The notes below the pieces were generated by a model. That model saw only the letters and a list, made by a program, of their open reading frames with translations, was not told the DNA's origin and did no database searches. Below, one piece after another: positions 1 through 9,088 of a stretch of DNA of 64,000 nt. This DNA is from Lachnospiraceae bacterium. Lineage in GTDB: Bacteria; Bacillota; Clostridia; Lachnospirales; Lachnospiraceae. The position numbers were made by a program, and so were the translations under genes. Each line of letters begins with the position of its first letter. Positions within the stretch are counted from its first letter, which is position 1. The stretch spans positions 124,001 to 188,000 of the forward strand of contig CABJAB010000003.1 in NCBI GenBank assembly GCA_902363445.1, read 5' to 3'.

Positions 1-403
1 AAAGCTTTTTTATCTTTTGCTCAAGACTTTATTTCATTACATTCAATATAGCATTTTTAGAAACCGATTTCAATAACAATTTGAGATTCGTACATTACGA
101 CAATTTAGCCTTAAGGTTTTTGTACATTTTGCTCATATATCAATAATTTTTCTATGGTTTATAATGTTTTATATCAAATCTTGCACTTGTTGTATATTAC
201 TTTTTACTTTTTTACATCCCTAATATAATTTCTCCAAAGAATAATTTGTTTATTTTACGCAACCGTTTTCATTATGATTTTCAAAAACCTTTTTTCTCAT
301 ATTACCTCAATCCACCACTCCCAATAACTTAAATTTGCCTAATTTCCATATTATGGAAACGATAAACATATGTAGTTTATAGCAATGGTATCTAGGAGCA
401 ATC
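1..403. other. AT-rich intergenic stretch
   Basis: No credible coding region is seen on either strand. The stretch is strongly AT-rich with many T runs and probably holds the promoter region of a gene beyond the left edge. I see no RNA gene or clear repeat in it. Confidence 0.4.
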
Positions 404-434
404 AAAAACGGCGCCGTCCAACGACAGCACCGTC
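404..434 (-). terminator. Terminator of the ispE-gntR operon
   Basis: On the minus strand ACGGTGC pairs with GCGCCGT (one G-U pair), followed by a run of five T. It lies just after the stop of the 64-residue ORF, so it plausibly ends the ispE-gntR-small ORF transcript. Confidence 0.65.
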
Positions 435-454
435 TTTTCTTCCCTTTATGACAT

Positions 455-649
455 CTATTTTTTCTGCTTGTCCAGCATTTCCTGCAGAGCCTCGTCGCTT
501 TCCTCTATCCAAACGTCCTCTTCTTCTGCGTTTAAACCCAGGTATTCCCGCAGCGTCCGCATATCATCGCTGTTGTTCCAGCGGCTGATATATCCGTCTA
601 TCTCTTCAAATTCAATTTCCCCGGCCAGATACCGTTCTTTAAATGTCAT
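455..649 (-). CDS. Small hypothetical protein, 64 aa
   Basis: An acidic soluble protein with no signal peptide or membrane segment; I do not recognise a family. It begins MTFKERYLAG and is rich in Glu and Asp. Its ATG overlaps the gntR stop codon (ATGA), which indicates translational coupling in the ispE-gntR operon, and a terminator follows. The coupling and position argue for a real gene. Its function cannot be inferred; a partner or modulator of the regulator is only a guess from position. Confidence 0.7.
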   Translation of the reverse strand: MTFKERYLAGEIEFEEIDGYISRWNNSDDMRTLREYLGLNAEEEDVWIEESDEALQEMLDKQKK

Positions 650-1320
650 CTCTCCTGCTCCTTAATACTCCTGGCGACCGTCACTTCCTGCTTGTTTATA
701 TGATTCCTGATCGTCCGCCTGGTCAGGTCCACATCCCGGCCGGACAATGCCCGCATGATATCCTGATGCTCCTGGACAAGAATCTTTCTCTGTGACTTGT
801 CCTTTATATGCTCGATCCGGTAACGGTACATCTGTTCTCTCAAATGGTTCACCATCTGCACGAGACGCTCATTATCCGTCGCCTGATAGATCAGAGAATG
901 AAATTCCTCATCCGCCTGGGCGATCACTGTAATGTCATCACTGCTTATCACTGCCGCGAACTTATGGTTGGCCTGCTCCAAAAGCCGAAACTCTTCCTCC
1001 GTCATCCTTTCGCAGGCCAGCTCTCCGGCCAGCTCTTCCAAGGCGCGGCGTACCTCTAAGACGTCTCTGAGATTTTTTCCGGAAATATGCGCTACCTCAG
1101 CGCCTTTCCTCGGGACCATGACGACCAGCCCTTCCAGCTCCAGCTTCCGAATGGCTTCCCGGACCGGCGTACGGCTGACTCCCATCCTCTCCGCCAGCTG
1201 TATCTCCATCAGTCTCTGACCAGGTGTCAGCTCTCCCCTCAGAATCGCGCGCCGCAGCGTGTTGAACACCACATCACGCAGTGGAAGATATTCATTTTCG
1301 TTCACTTTCCAACCGTCCAT
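646..1320 (-). CDS. GntR family regulator (FadR/FCD type)
   Basis: A 224-residue one-component transcription factor. The N-terminal winged helix-turn-helix (about residues 12-80) shows the family signature MGVSRTPVREAIRKLE, with the wing at LEGLVVMVPRKGAEV. The rest is a helical FCD effector domain (about 90-215). FCD regulators usually sense small carboxylates or sugar acids; the ligand is unknown here. The start has an AGGTG-type ribosome site. It follows ispE by 15 bp and overlaps the small ORF downstream. A GTATAC dyad upstream of ispE resembles operators of this subfamily, so autoregulation of the operon is plausible but unproven. Confidence 0.88.
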   Translation of the reverse strand: MDGWKVNENEYLPLRDVVFNTLRRAILRGELTPGQRLMEIQLAERMGVSRTPVREAIRKLELEGLVVMVPRKGAEVAHISGKNLRDVLEVRRALEELAGELACERMTEEEFRLLEQANHKFAAVISSDDITVIAQADEEFHSLIYQATDNERLVQMVNHLREQMYRYRIEHIKDKSQRKILVQEHQDIMRALSGRDVDLTRRTIRNHINKQEVTVARSIKEQER

Positions 1321-1335
1321 CTGACACCTCCGCCT

Positions 1336-2211
1336 TTATTCTTTGCTGTTGTAGGGTTTTACTGTATATGCCTGCTTCGCGAGTCCCTCTCTCCGAAGCA
1401 TCCTGCAGGTTCTGTCCGCCGTTTCCTTTTCATCAAAGATTCCGAATACCGTCGGCCCGCTCCCGCTCATCAGAGCCATCCTGGCACCCGCATCCATCAT
1501 GATGTCTTTGAGCTTCTGTACCTGGGGGTACGCCGGTATCGTCACCGTCTCCAGCACATTTCCCATACAAGCCGCAACTTCATTCAGATCCTTCTTTTCC
1601 AGCGCCTTTATCATACCGTCCAGATTCGGATGAAAGGGGAGGATGTCCGCTTTCAGATTCCCGTAAACAAATCGTGTAGACACACTGACCGGCGGCTTAG
1701 CCAGAAGTATAAAGCAATCCGGCATGGGAGGCAGGCGCCGCAGTTTTTCTCCAATCCCCTCTGCCAGAGCAGTCCCTCTCATGACGCAGTAAGGAACGTC
1801 TGCTCCAAGATTCACTCCGCGCTCCATAAGAGCCTTTCTGGAAAGTCCCAGATGAAACATCTTATTCACTCCGACCAATACCGCCGCCGCATCGCTGCTA
1901 CCTCCGCCCATCCCCGCCGCCACAGGTATCCTCTTGTGGAGGCTAATGGACAGCCCCTCTTTCACTCCGAATTCTTTCATTAACATATCCGCGGCCCGAT
2001 AGACCAGGTTATCTTCCCCCGTAGGGAGAAAATAGAGGTTCGTCGCCACATGGATTCCCGGTTCTTTCTTACGTTCCAGCTTCAGGCCGTCATATAGGCC
2101 AACCGTCTGCATGACCATCTTGACCTCATGATATCCGTCAGGCCGTTTTCCCACCACATCGAGCCCCAGGTTGATCTTTCCATACGCCCGAAGACTTATC
2201 TGATCGCTCAT
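1336..2211 (-). CDS. ispE: 4-diphosphocytidyl-2-C-methyl-D-erythritol kinase
   Basis: GHMP-superfamily kinase of the non-mevalonate (MEP) isoprenoid pathway. It phosphorylates the 2-hydroxyl of CDP-methylerythritol with ATP. Visible motifs are the substrate-binding start RAYGKINLGLDVVGKRPDGYHE, the glycine-rich ATP loop PVAAGMGGGSSDAAA, and the C-terminal GSGPTVFGIF. The length of 291 residues is normal. I place the start at the ATG preceded by GGAG seven bases upstream (MSDQISLRAYG); longer in-frame starts run into the GTATAC dyad. It heads the operon with gntR and the small ORF. Confidence 0.93.
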   Translation of the reverse strand: MSDQISLRAYGKINLGLDVVGKRPDGYHEVKMVMQTVGLYDGLKLERKKEPGIHVATNLYFLPTGEDNLVYRAADMLMKEFGVKEGLSISLHKRIPVAAGMGGGSSDAAAVLVGVNKMFHLGLSRKALMERGVNLGADVPYCVMRGTALAEGIGEKLRRLPPMPDCFILLAKPPVSVSTRFVYGNLKADILPFHPNLDGMIKALEKKDLNEVAACMGNVLETVTIPAYPQVQKLKDIMMDAGARMALMSGSGPTVFGIFDEKETADRTCRMLRREGLAKQAYTVKPYNSKE

Positions 2212-2229
2212 GATTTTCTCCATCGTATT

Positions 2230-2251
2230 TTGTATACATAGTATACACAAT
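2230..2251. promoter_or_regulatory. GTATAC dyad upstream of ispE
   Basis: Two GTATAC hexamers (2232-2237 and 2241-2246) lie in a near-palindrome beginning TTGTATAC and ending GTATACACAA, 20-40 bp upstream of the ispE start. FadR/FCD-type GntR proteins commonly bind TNGTNNNACNA-like sites, and such a regulator is encoded in the operon. Function is inferred. Confidence 0.5.
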
Positions 2252-2304
2252 TTTCTCTAAAAATACAATTCTTCTGTCTTGTCTTTTTTTAAATACGCGC
2301 TTTT

Positions 2305-3603
2305 TCACTGTTTTACGGGCGATTTCGCGGCATTTTCCTTTTCTTTTTCTTTCCTGAGTTTTTGAAACCTTCCTCTCAGGCCATGATCCTGCGGGAGCTG
2401 GCGCTCCTTCGGCTTGATGCCCTTCGCCGCCTCGTTTCTTCTGTTCACATATTCCTGAACATAGGCTAAATACACCATCACAGAATTCGTCACAGCTCTT
2501 TCATCAATATTGAATTTCTCATGGTGATTAGGATAAGCTCTGCCCATTTCTTCATTTCCCGCGCCGATGAAAGCGAACGCCCCCGGAATCCGCTGCTGGT
2601 ATACGGAAAAATCCTCCCCCAGCATCATTTTCGGAACCTCAATGAACGCATCTTCCTTGAAGACCTTCTGCGCCCCGGAAAACACGATTTCCGCCACGTC
2701 CGGATCGTTGTCCACAGCCGGATGAGCAGACAAAATATATTCCACATCGGCCGTAGCGTGATAGGTGGCCGCCGTCCCCATAGCCACACGCTTCACGGCA
2801 TTCTCTATCCGTTTTCCCTCTGCCCGGGAAAAGGTGCGGACAGTCCCCTCCATGACGGCGGAACCGGCCACCACGTTCCGCACCGTCCCGCAAACCATAT
2901 GTCCTATGTTCACAACCGCCGCGTCGATCGGATTCGTCTCTCTGCTGACGATCTGCTGCAGGTTCATGATAGTAGCCGCCGCCGCCACAGTCGCGTCCAC
3001 GCATTGCTGCGGTTTGCCCGCATGGCCCTGACGTCCTTTGATCGTAATCTTAAAAAGGTCGGACTCCGCCATGCGGGGCCCCGGCTCTATGTTAATATAT
3101 CCGACCGGAATATCCGCGAACACATGCAGCCCGAAAATCTGCTCCACATGGTCCATATATCCGGCATCCATCATCATCTTTGCGCCCTTGCAGACCTCTT
3201 CTCCCGGCTGAAACACCAGCTTGATCGTACAGTTCAGCTCTTCCTCATGAGTCTTAAGGATTCTGGCCGCTCCCAGGAGCGCCGCTGTATGAGCGTCATG
3301 CCCGCAGGCATGCATGACTCCCGGTGTACAGGATTTATAGCCGACGTCCGTCTTTTCATCCACCTTGAGAGCGTCCATGTCCGCCCGCAGGGCGATCACC
3401 GGCTCTCCATGCCCGAGAATCCCTATCACTCCCGTTCCCGCCGTCTCGATGAAGGGGATGTCCATTTCCTCCAGCTCCGTCTTGATGCGTTTTGATGTTT
3501 CCCATTCTTCCAGGGAAAGCTCCGGATTCTGATGGAAATGTTTTCTCAGATTCACAACATAGTTGCGGATCTGTTCCGTTTCCTGCCTGATTTCTATATT
3601 CAT
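2305..3603 (-). CDS. M20 family amidohydrolase (hippuricase-like)
   Basis: A 432-residue zinc-dependent peptidase/amidohydrolase of the M20D group, cleaving N-acyl or N-aminoacyl amides in the cytoplasm. Metal and catalytic motifs are seen in order: ALRADMDAL (about 73), HACGHDAHTAALLGAA (about 100), the catalytic Glu in QPGEEVCKGA (about 134), and the late MLGEDFSVY (about 350), with the lid domain between. The ribosome site GGAGG sits 6 bases before the ATG. The C-terminus carries an unusual Lys/Glu/Pro-rich tail of roughly 45 residues after the catalytic fold. The exact substrate (hippurate, N-acetyl amino acid or aminobenzoyl-glutamate) cannot be told. Confidence 0.88.
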   Translation of the reverse strand: MNIEIRQETEQIRNYVVNLRKHFHQNPELSLEEWETSKRIKTELEEMDIPFIETAGTGVIGILGHGEPVIALRADMDALKVDEKTDVGYKSCTPGVMHACGHDAHTAALLGAARILKTHEEELNCTIKLVFQPGEEVCKGAKMMMDAGYMDHVEQIFGLHVFADIPVGYINIEPGPRMAESDLFKITIKGRQGHAGKPQQCVDATVAAAATIMNLQQIVSRETNPIDAAVVNIGHMVCGTVRNVVAGSAVMEGTVRTFSRAEGKRIENAVKRVAMGTAATYHATADVEYILSAHPAVDNDPDVAEIVFSGAQKVFKEDAFIEVPKMMLGEDFSVYQQRIPGAFAFIGAGNEEMGRAYPNHHEKFNIDERAVTNSVMVYLAYVQEYVNRRNEAAKGIKPKERQLPQDHGLRGRFQKLRKEKEKENAAKSPVKQ

Positions 3604-3634
3604 CCGGCGCCTCCTTCCATATCATTATTTATCG

Positions 3635-3698
3635 TATACCCAAGGGCACCCCTTAATTCATGCCCTCCGGGCAGGCGCACTCCGTGCGGCAAGGTATA
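3635..3698. repeat. Cloverleaf-like small repeat, copy A
   Basis: The outer stem TATACC (3635-3640) pairs with GGTATA (3693-3698). Inside are three tight hairpins: AAGGG/CCCTT, TGCCC/GGGCA and CGCAC/GTGCG, each with a three-base loop. A diverged copy lies at 34,003-34,068. It is not a tRNA: no T-loop or anticodon arm is recognisable. It looks like a REP or MITE-type palindromic unit. Confidence 0.6.
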
Positions 3699-3752
3699 TA
3701 TTACAGTATAAAATTGTATATGAGGAAAAACAATCTTTTTTTGATGGAAATA

Positions 3753-3780
3753 TTGACAATTCAGCATATCAAGCTATAAT
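3753..3780 (+). promoter_or_regulatory. Consensus promoter with no downstream gene
   Basis: A perfect -35 TTGACA (3753-3758), a 16-bp spacer and a perfect -10 TATAAT (3775-3780). No plus-strand gene follows; a hairpin with a T-run comes about 50 bp downstream. Confidence 0.7.
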
Positions 3781-3786
3781 GTAGTT

Positions 3787-3833
3787 ATACAGAACAAAGG
3801 CGTGCTCGTATAAGAGGCATGCTTTATTTTTTT
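3787..3833 (+). ncRNA. Candidate ~45-nt terminated small RNA
   Basis: From the start site expected of the consensus promoter just upstream, the transcript would contain one imperfect hairpin (arms 3796-3807 and 3814-3825, with two bulged G) followed by seven T (3827-3833). The same unit could be read as a promoter facing a strong terminator. No ORF fits inside it and no plus-strand gene lies beyond, since ppiB is on the other strand. The family is unknown. Confidence 0.4.
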
Positions 3834-3899
3834 GTATAAAAGCGGCATTGACTGCCAGCATTTTGTTTTCCCTCACATTAAAATATTTTATGACATGGA

Positions 3900-3928
3900 G
3901 AGCCGCTCTGGAATATCCGGAGCGGTTC
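3900..3928 (-). terminator. Hairpin after ppiB
   Basis: GAGCCGCTC (3900-3908) pairs with GAGCGGTTC (3920-3928) around a short AT-rich loop, 45 bp after the ppiB stop. The T-run expected of an intrinsic terminator is poor, so termination is only probable. Confidence 0.35.
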
Positions 3929-3972
3929 TTCATGTTTGTTCTTCCATAGGTGATTTCAGGGAATCCCGATGT

Positions 3973-4506
3973 CTATTCTTCACTTTTCTCCGGTTCCGGA
4001 TATTCCACGTCAAAGGTTTCCACCGTCACTGTCTTCATCCTCTGGGGTTTGACCGGCCTGTCGCCATAGGAAGTGGCCGTCTCGGCAATGGCGTTTACCA
4101 CATCCATTCCTTCTATCACTTTTCCAAACGCCGCATACTGTCCGTCGAGATGGGGGGATTTTTTGTGCATGATAAAGAACTGGGAGCCTGCAGAATCCGG
4201 ATGCATAGCTCTCGCCATGGACAACACGCCAGGCTCATGGGCCAGAGAGTTCTCCACCCCGTTATCGGCAAATTCTCCTTTGATCTGGTAGCCGGGACCG
4301 CCGGTCCCCTGTCCCAGAGGGCATCCGCCCTGAATCATAAACCCGCGGATCACTCTGTGAAAAATCAAATCATCATAAAAACCCTTTTTCACAAGGCTGA
4401 TGAAATTATTGACTGTGTTAGGGGCAATCCCCGGATAAAGCTCCGCCTTTATGACGCCGCCGTCTTCCATTTCAATTGTTACGATCGGATTTTTCTTTTC
4501 TTCCAT
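3973..4506 (-). CDS. ppiB: Cyclophilin-type peptidyl-prolyl isomerase
   Basis: A single-domain cyclophilin of 177 residues, no signal peptide, hence cytoplasmic. It catalyses cis-trans isomerisation of prolyl bonds during protein folding. The active-site block [13 protein letters not shown] contains the catalytic Arg and Phe; the sequence also shows [13 protein letters not shown], a diverged AMAR(A) element and the QFFI segment. The ATG follows AAGGAG by 7 bases. Neighbouring genes appear unrelated in function, so it is probably monocistronic. Confidence 0.93.
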   Translation of the reverse strand: MEEKKNPIVTIEMEDGGVIKAELYPGIAPNTVNNFISLVKKGFYDDLIFHRVIRGFMIQGGCPLGQGTGGPGYQIKGEFADNGVENSLAHEPGVLSMARAMHPDSAGSQFFIMHKKSPHLDGQYAAFGKVIEGMDVVNAIAETATSYGDRPVKPQRMKTVTVETFDVEYPEPEKSEE

Positions 4507-4584
4507 TTTTATTCTCCTTCAATATTCTGTATGGTTTATCATAACACCCTATTCTATGTTCTGTCTACGTCTAAACATTGCAAA

Positions 4585-5436
4585 TCAGAAGCTCCTGCCT
4601 CCTCCCCCGTGGCTGTGGCCGCCGCTGCTTGTATGAGAAGAGCTGTATCCTCCCCCGGAAGAATGACTGTCATCATTGCGCGGAATGTGCCTGGTCACCA
4701 CCGTTGTATGAGTGAAATGATCGCTCCGTTCCCGGAAGCCCAGCTGTCCGTCCTTCAAATAGGTCCCGCTCCCCACACTCATTTTCGTTTTCCGGTTGTG
4801 GGCTATGCACAATACGATGATACCTGACAGGACAAAGGCCACCACAAGATGAAGCAGAATCCTGGAAGGTGTGAACACCTTCTGCCACCCGGTGAGTTCT
4901 GTGGAGACAAATCGGTCCGAATCCGCATCGTAATAACCGTTCTGTGCCTCGTCTCCTCCGGTCAAGTGCCTTCCGGCATCCTCTATGAAGGTCCGGCACA
5001 CTCCCATATAATCTTTATCCTTCATCAAAGGTATAAGAGCATCCAGCGTACTGTCTATTTCCGCATCCGTATAATTCTGTATGGCGGTCCCAGCCGTACT
5101 GATGTAGACTTCTCTTCCGTCCATGTCTAAAAACAGCAGGACCCCGGATCCATTTTCTTTCTCATATCCAAATCTATGGGTATCATAAAAATCATCTGCA
5201 TAGCGTCTTGCGCTTTTCCCCTCATTGTCATCTGTCGTTACGATAATGAAGTCCTGTTCCGTCTCCTGGGCTTTTTTCACCAGAAGCTCCTGGAGCTCCG
5301 CTTCCTCCTGATCGGATAAAAGTCCGGCTTCATCGTATACCTTTTGTTCTTCGCTGTCAAAGCCGCACAGACTGAAAAATACGAGAAGAAGCAGGATACA
5401 CAGCATACTTTTTCCAAATAATCTTTTTCTTTTCAT
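4585..5436 (-). CDS. TPM-domain membrane protein
   Basis: 283 residues. An N-terminal hydrophobic signal or anchor (about 8-25) is followed by a TPM domain (about 32-170: VYDEAGLLSDQEEAELQELL, then VLLFLDMDGREVYISTAGTA), a transmembrane helix near 205-225, and a short Gly/Ser/His-rich tail ending GGHSHGGGGRSF. TPM proteins of this layout are seen in many bacteria, with roles proposed in photosystem or membrane-complex maintenance; the function in Firmicutes is unclear. The chosen ATG overlaps the stop of the upstream zinc-ribbon gene (ATGA), so the two genes are translationally coupled and probably act together. Confidence 0.8.
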   Translation of the reverse strand: MKRKRLFGKSMLCILLLLVFFSLCGFDSEEQKVYDEAGLLSDQEEAELQELLVKKAQETEQDFIIVTTDDNEGKSARRYADDFYDTHRFGYEKENGSGVLLFLDMDGREVYISTAGTAIQNYTDAEIDSTLDALIPLMKDKDYMGVCRTFIEDAGRHLTGGDEAQNGYYDADSDRFVSTELTGWQKVFTPSRILLHLVVAFVLSGIIVLCIAHNRKTKMSVGSGTYLKDGQLGFRERSDHFTHTTVVTRHIPRNDDSHSSGGGYSSSHTSSGGHSHGGGGRSF

Positions 5437-6542
5437 CCAAACAGCCCTCCCAGCACCGTAAGCAGCGCAAAAATACCAGCGGTCATCCCTGCCATCCATC
5501 CGGCGATCTTTCCTCTGCAGATTGGCAGGACTCCCACAAGCTTTCCGCTCTGCCCATTGAGAGTGAAGGAATAATCCTTTCCATTATACCGGTAGTTCAG
5601 CATCCAGACCGGCAGCATGACATATTCCGCCTTCGTCTCGTCAATACGGAGCTTCTGTTCCGTCACACTGACCCCGCTGTAGCCGGTAATGGTATTCCTG
5701 GCCGCCTTCAGCGCGTATTCACGGATCCGGTGCTTCCCGCGTCCTTCCATATCTTTATCCGTGTAGGAATAGACCTCCGCCAGATATCCTGACAGATACG
5801 GCATCTCAAAAGGCTTGAGCTCCTGATAATTAAAAGGCTCCAACAGATCCATGGTCGAATCATCCATTTTGGCGGACGCATCCAGCGGAAGACGTTCATA
5901 TCTCGCATCCACATCCCGCGTCACATTGAAATGATCCGTATATATGTACTCTGTGTCCCCGCTCCTGGTGGTCCTAGTCCTGGTACAGTGGGCTCTCAGT
6001 TTGACATTGGCATCATAGTCCACCAGCCAGTAGGGCACATAGATTCCCGTGATCTTATCGATCGTGCTCTGGCTGGTAAAGCTCTTAGGAGTGAACAGGC
6101 CCTTTTTCGTCCAGGCCTTAAATTTTTCCACAGCCTGCTCTCTGGTGATGCGGAAAGGCAGCACCTCGACAGGCCTTTTGGCGCCGTCCATCCGCTCCTC
6201 TATAAGAGCCGGGCTTCCGCAGAAGCTGCATATGGCGGCCGCCGTGGTATCGTCGGTGATCACCTCCGCACCGCAGGAAGAACAGTGATACTTTTTCACA
6301 TCCATGGTCGGTCCGTCTTCCATAGACACATGGCTGCCCTCTTCCTCTGTCTCCACAGGGCCGGCCGCCTTATGCAGGTTTTTCTCTTCTTCCGTTTCTT
6401 CCCTCGTAGACGGCGCGCCATATTTGTCTTCATATTCTTTCACCGTCATCTCCATCTGGCAATGGTCACAGGAAAGCTTCTGGCTTTCCGGATCAAATAC
6501 CATAGGGGCCCCGCAGCCGGGACATTTATAAGTCACTACCAT
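5433..6542 (-). CDS. Double zinc-ribbon membrane-anchored protein
   Basis: 369 residues. The N-terminus has a zinc ribbon (CPGCGAP...CDHC, residues 8-32), then an acidic linker, then a second ribbon (CSSCG...CSFCG, about 85-110). The middle is a beta-rich region typical of clostridial TFIIB-ribbon proteins with a repeated PYWLVDY / LPVWMLNYRY pattern, and the C-terminus is one transmembrane helix (about 345-365). No enzyme motif is seen. It is coupled to the TPM-domain gene through a 4-bp overlap, which suggests a two-protein membrane system of unknown role. The ribosome site AGGAG is well placed. Confidence 0.75.
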   Translation of the reverse strand: MVVTYKCPGCGAPMVFDPESQKLSCDHCQMEMTVKEYEDKYGAPSTREETEEEKNLHKAAGPVETEEEGSHVSMEDGPTMDVKKYHCSSCGAEVITDDTTAAAICSFCGSPALIEERMDGAKRPVEVLPFRITREQAVEKFKAWTKKGLFTPKSFTSQSTIDKITGIYVPYWLVDYDANVKLRAHCTRTRTTRSGDTEYIYTDHFNVTRDVDARYERLPLDASAKMDDSTMDLLEPFNYQELKPFEMPYLSGYLAEVYSYTDKDMEGRGKHRIREYALKAARNTITGYSGVSVTEQKLRIDETKAEYVMLPVWMLNYRYNGKDYSFTLNGQSGKLVGVLPICRGKIAGWMAGMTAGIFALLTVLGGLFG

Positions 6543-6831
6543 ATCGTTCTCCTTTTAAAATCATTCTACTTTTATTTTAACAAAGCCGTTGTCAGATGTC
6601 CATAACTTCCGACCGTTCATATTTTGTTCAAACATCATTCAAAATCTTTTTACATCAGCAACACGATTTCTTCACGATTACCGCATATACTATAACCATA
6701 AGAAAAAGATAAAGCAAAACGGTTTACAAAAGACATTTTCTAATATTCGGAGCAAAAGCCAATGCTAATGCCTCAATATTTTTTTCATAACATGAGCTGT
6801 CTTCAGCTCTCCTCCCTTTTTACTACTATAT

Positions 6832-6868
6832 AAAAAACCCCTGTTCCTCGTCAAAACAGGGGTTTTTT
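6832..6868. terminator. Strong bidirectional terminator
   Basis: AAAAAACCCCTGTT (6832-6845) pairs perfectly with AACAGGGGTTTTTT (6855-6868). The A and T arms give U-tracts on either strand. It is the second of two hairpins downstream of glnN. Confidence 0.8.
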
Positions 6869-6873
6869 ATTGG

Positions 6874-6904
6874 AAAAACCGCGGCTGACAGAGCCGCGGT
6901 TTTT
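6874..6904 (-). terminator. Terminator of glnN
   Basis: AAAAACCGCGGCT (6874-6886) pairs perfectly with AGCCGCGGTTTTT (6892-6904), 20 bp after the glnN stop codon. Together with the neighbouring hairpin it forms a tandem terminator. Confidence 0.85.
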
Positions 6905-6925
6905 ATCGTCTCATAAATTATCTCA

Positions 6926-9046
6926 TCAGACCTCAAAGGTCAGATCGCCATAGGAAGGAATCGGCCAGATTTCCTTATCCACAATCATCTCCAACTTGTC
7001 AAGAGGCGCTCTCAAGGCTGTCATCGCAGGCATCACCTTGTCATGATATGACTTCGCCCGTGCTTCCACGTCCTCGATCGCCGCGGACTCCGCCGTCGCC
7101 TCTTTTAACTTTTTAAACGCTTTCTGGGCTTCCGCGAGCAGGGAGGATGTCTCTATCAAAAGCTCCTTCTGAACACTGACATCCGCTTCCGGGCAAGCCT
7201 CGGAAACGGCGCTCAAGGAAGCCGCCAGCTCTGTCGTATAGGTGATAACAGCAGGAATCAGCTGCTTTCCGGCCATATCTGCCATGGTCAGCGCCTCGAT
7301 ATTGATCGCCTTCGCATAAGTCTCATAAAGAATCTCCGCCCTGGACTCCAGCTCCGCTTTCGTAAAGATATGGAATTTCTCGAAAAGCTTCACCGACTTG
7401 TCTGTAGTCAGGCTCGGTACAGAATCCACCATGGATTTGATATTGGGGAGCCCTCTTCTCTCTGCCTCGGCCACCCATTCTTCCGAATAGCCGTTTCCGT
7501 TGAAGATAATCCTCTGATGCTCCGTCAGGTATTCTTTGATCAGATCATGGACCGCCATATCGAAGTCATCCGCTTTCTCCAGAACATCCGCCGCCTCGCA
7601 GAATGCCTCCGCCACGATCGCGTTCAGCGTCGTATTGGGGCTCGCGATGGAATCCGACGATCCGACCATACGGAATTCAAATTTGTTGCCGGTAAAAGCA
7701 AAGGGAGAAGTCCTGTTCCGGTCGGTGGCGTCCTTCGCGAGATCTGGCAGAGTGCTCACGCCGGTGTATAATCTTCCGCCTTCCTTACAGGAAGCGGCCT
7801 CACCTGTTTCAATCAGCTGCTTGACTACATCCTCCAGCTGCTCGCCCAGGAACATGGAAATAATCGCCGGCGGGGCCTCATTGGCGCCCAGCCTGTGATC
7901 GTTCCCCACATTGGCCGCGGACTGACGCAGCAGATCTGCGTGGATGTCCACACCCTTAATAATACAGGCCAGCACCAAAAGGAACTGGATATTCTGGTTC
8001 GGCGTTTCACCGGGATCCAGCATATTCACGCCGTTGTCCGTGCAGATGGACCAGTTGTCATGCTTGCCGGAACCATTCACGCCGGCAAAGGGCTTCTCAT
8101 GAAGAAGGCAGGCAAGGCCGTGGCGCTGAGCCACTTTTTTCATGGTTTCCATAACCAGCTGGTTATGATCAACGGCAATATTGGCAGTATTGTAAATAGG
8201 AGCCAGCTCGTGCTGCGCGGGAGCCACCTCATTATGCTGTGTCTTGGCGGAAATCCCCAATTTCCACAGTTCTACATTTAAGTCCTTCATAAAGGAACCG
8301 ATACGCTCTTTGATGACGCCGAAATAATGGTCGTCCATTTCCTGTCCCTTGGGAGCCGGAGCGCCGAACAGCGTCCTTCCCGCATAGATCAGGTCTTTCC
8401 TCTGCAGATACAGTCCACGGTCCACCAGGAAATATTCCTGCTCCGGTCCGACCGAAGCGGTCACCTTGGTCGCCTCCGTGTTTCCAAAGAGTCTGGCAAT
8501 ACGAAGCGCCTGTTCGCTGAGCGCCTCCAATGAACGCAGCAGCGGAGTCTTTTTGTCCAGCGCCTCGCCTTTATAGGAACAGAAAGCCGTGGGGATGCAA
8601 AGGATCGCTCCCGTCGCGTCTTCCTTTAAAAATGCGGGAGAAGTACAGTCCCACGCCGTATAGCCTCTGGCTTCAAACGTGGCGCGGAGCCCGCCGGAGG
8701 GGAAGGAGGAGGCATCCGGCTCGCCTTTGATCAGCTCTTTGCCGGAAAATTCCATCAGCATATGGCCTTCTTCATCTGGATTCATAATAAAAGAATCGTG
8801 CTTTTCTGCGGTGATACCGGTCAGCGGCTGAAACCAATGTGTGTAATGGGTCGCTCCATGTTCCACAGCCCAGTCCTTCATGGCCTTTGCCACCACATCA
8901 GCCGTCGCCAGAGACATTTCGCCGCCATGATCGATGATATTCTTCACTTCCTCATAAATCTTTTTCGGCAGACGCTCTTTCATCTTGCCAGGAGTGAACA
9001 CATTTTCACCGAAAATCTTTTCGACGTTCACAAACTTCTCGCACAT
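6926..9046 (-). CDS. glnN: Type III glutamine synthetase
   Basis: A 706-residue GSIII, which makes glutamine from glutamate, ammonia and ATP; forms of this class are typically around 700 residues. Diagnostic stretches are [19 protein letters not shown], the [10 protein letters not shown] metal site, [14 protein letters not shown], the ATP-site segment [12 protein letters not shown], and [17 protein letters not shown] start at the ATG ([10 protein letters not shown]) because a GGAGG site lies 9 bases upstream; an earlier in-frame ATG overlaps that site. It is followed by a tandem terminator and preceded by a leader with a hairpin plus T-run. Confidence 0.94.
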   Translation of the reverse strand: MCEKFVNVEKIFGENVFTPGKMKERLPKKIYEEVKNIIDHGGEMSLATADVVAKAMKDWAVEHGATHYTHWFQPLTGITAEKHDSFIMNPDEEGHMLMEFSGKELIKGEPDASSFPSGGLRATFEARGYTAWDCTSPAFLKEDATGAILCIPTAFCSYKGEALDKKTPLLRSLEALSEQALRIARLFGNTEATKVTASVGPEQEYFLVDRGLYLQRKDLIYAGRTLFGAPAPKGQEMDDHYFGVIKERIGSFMKDLNVELWKLGISAKTQHNEVAPAQHELAPIYNTANIAVDHNQLVMETMKKVAQRHGLACLLHEKPFAGVNGSGKHDNWSICTDNGVNMLDPGETPNQNIQFLLVLACIIKGVDIHADLLRQSAANVGNDHRLGANEAPPAIISMFLGEQLEDVVKQLIETGEAASCKEGGRLYTGVSTLPDLAKDATDRNRTSPFAFTGNKFEFRMVGSSDSIASPNTTLNAIVAEAFCEAADVLEKADDFDMAVHDLIKEYLTEHQRIIFNGNGYSEEWVAEAERRGLPNIKSMVDSVPSLTTDKSVKLFEKFHIFTKAELESRAEILYETYAKAINIEALTMADMAGKQLIPAVITYTTELAASLSAVSEACPEADVSVQKELLIETSSLLAEAQKAFKKLKEATAESAAIEDVEARAKSYHDKVMPAMTALRAPLDKLEMIVDKEIWPIPSYGDLTFEV

Positions 9047-9088
9047 AGATATTTCCTCCATCCTGCTTTTTCTGTCCTCGGGCCTGAC

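Larger units (their letters stand above)
6543..6925. other. Gene-free stretch with two terminators
   Basis: Between the zinc-ribbon gene start and the end of glnN. Apart from the two hairpins near its left end, I see AT-rich sequence with no ORF of note. Confidence 0.4.

Noticed and set aside
1087..1983. 298-residue plus-strand ORF across gntR and ispE
   Set aside because: It overlaps two well-supported genes on the other strand and has no recognisable domain.
3635..3698. tRNA gene suggested by a cloverleaf shape
   Set aside because: There is no T-loop, anticodon stem or acceptor geometry, and the arms have only three-base loops.
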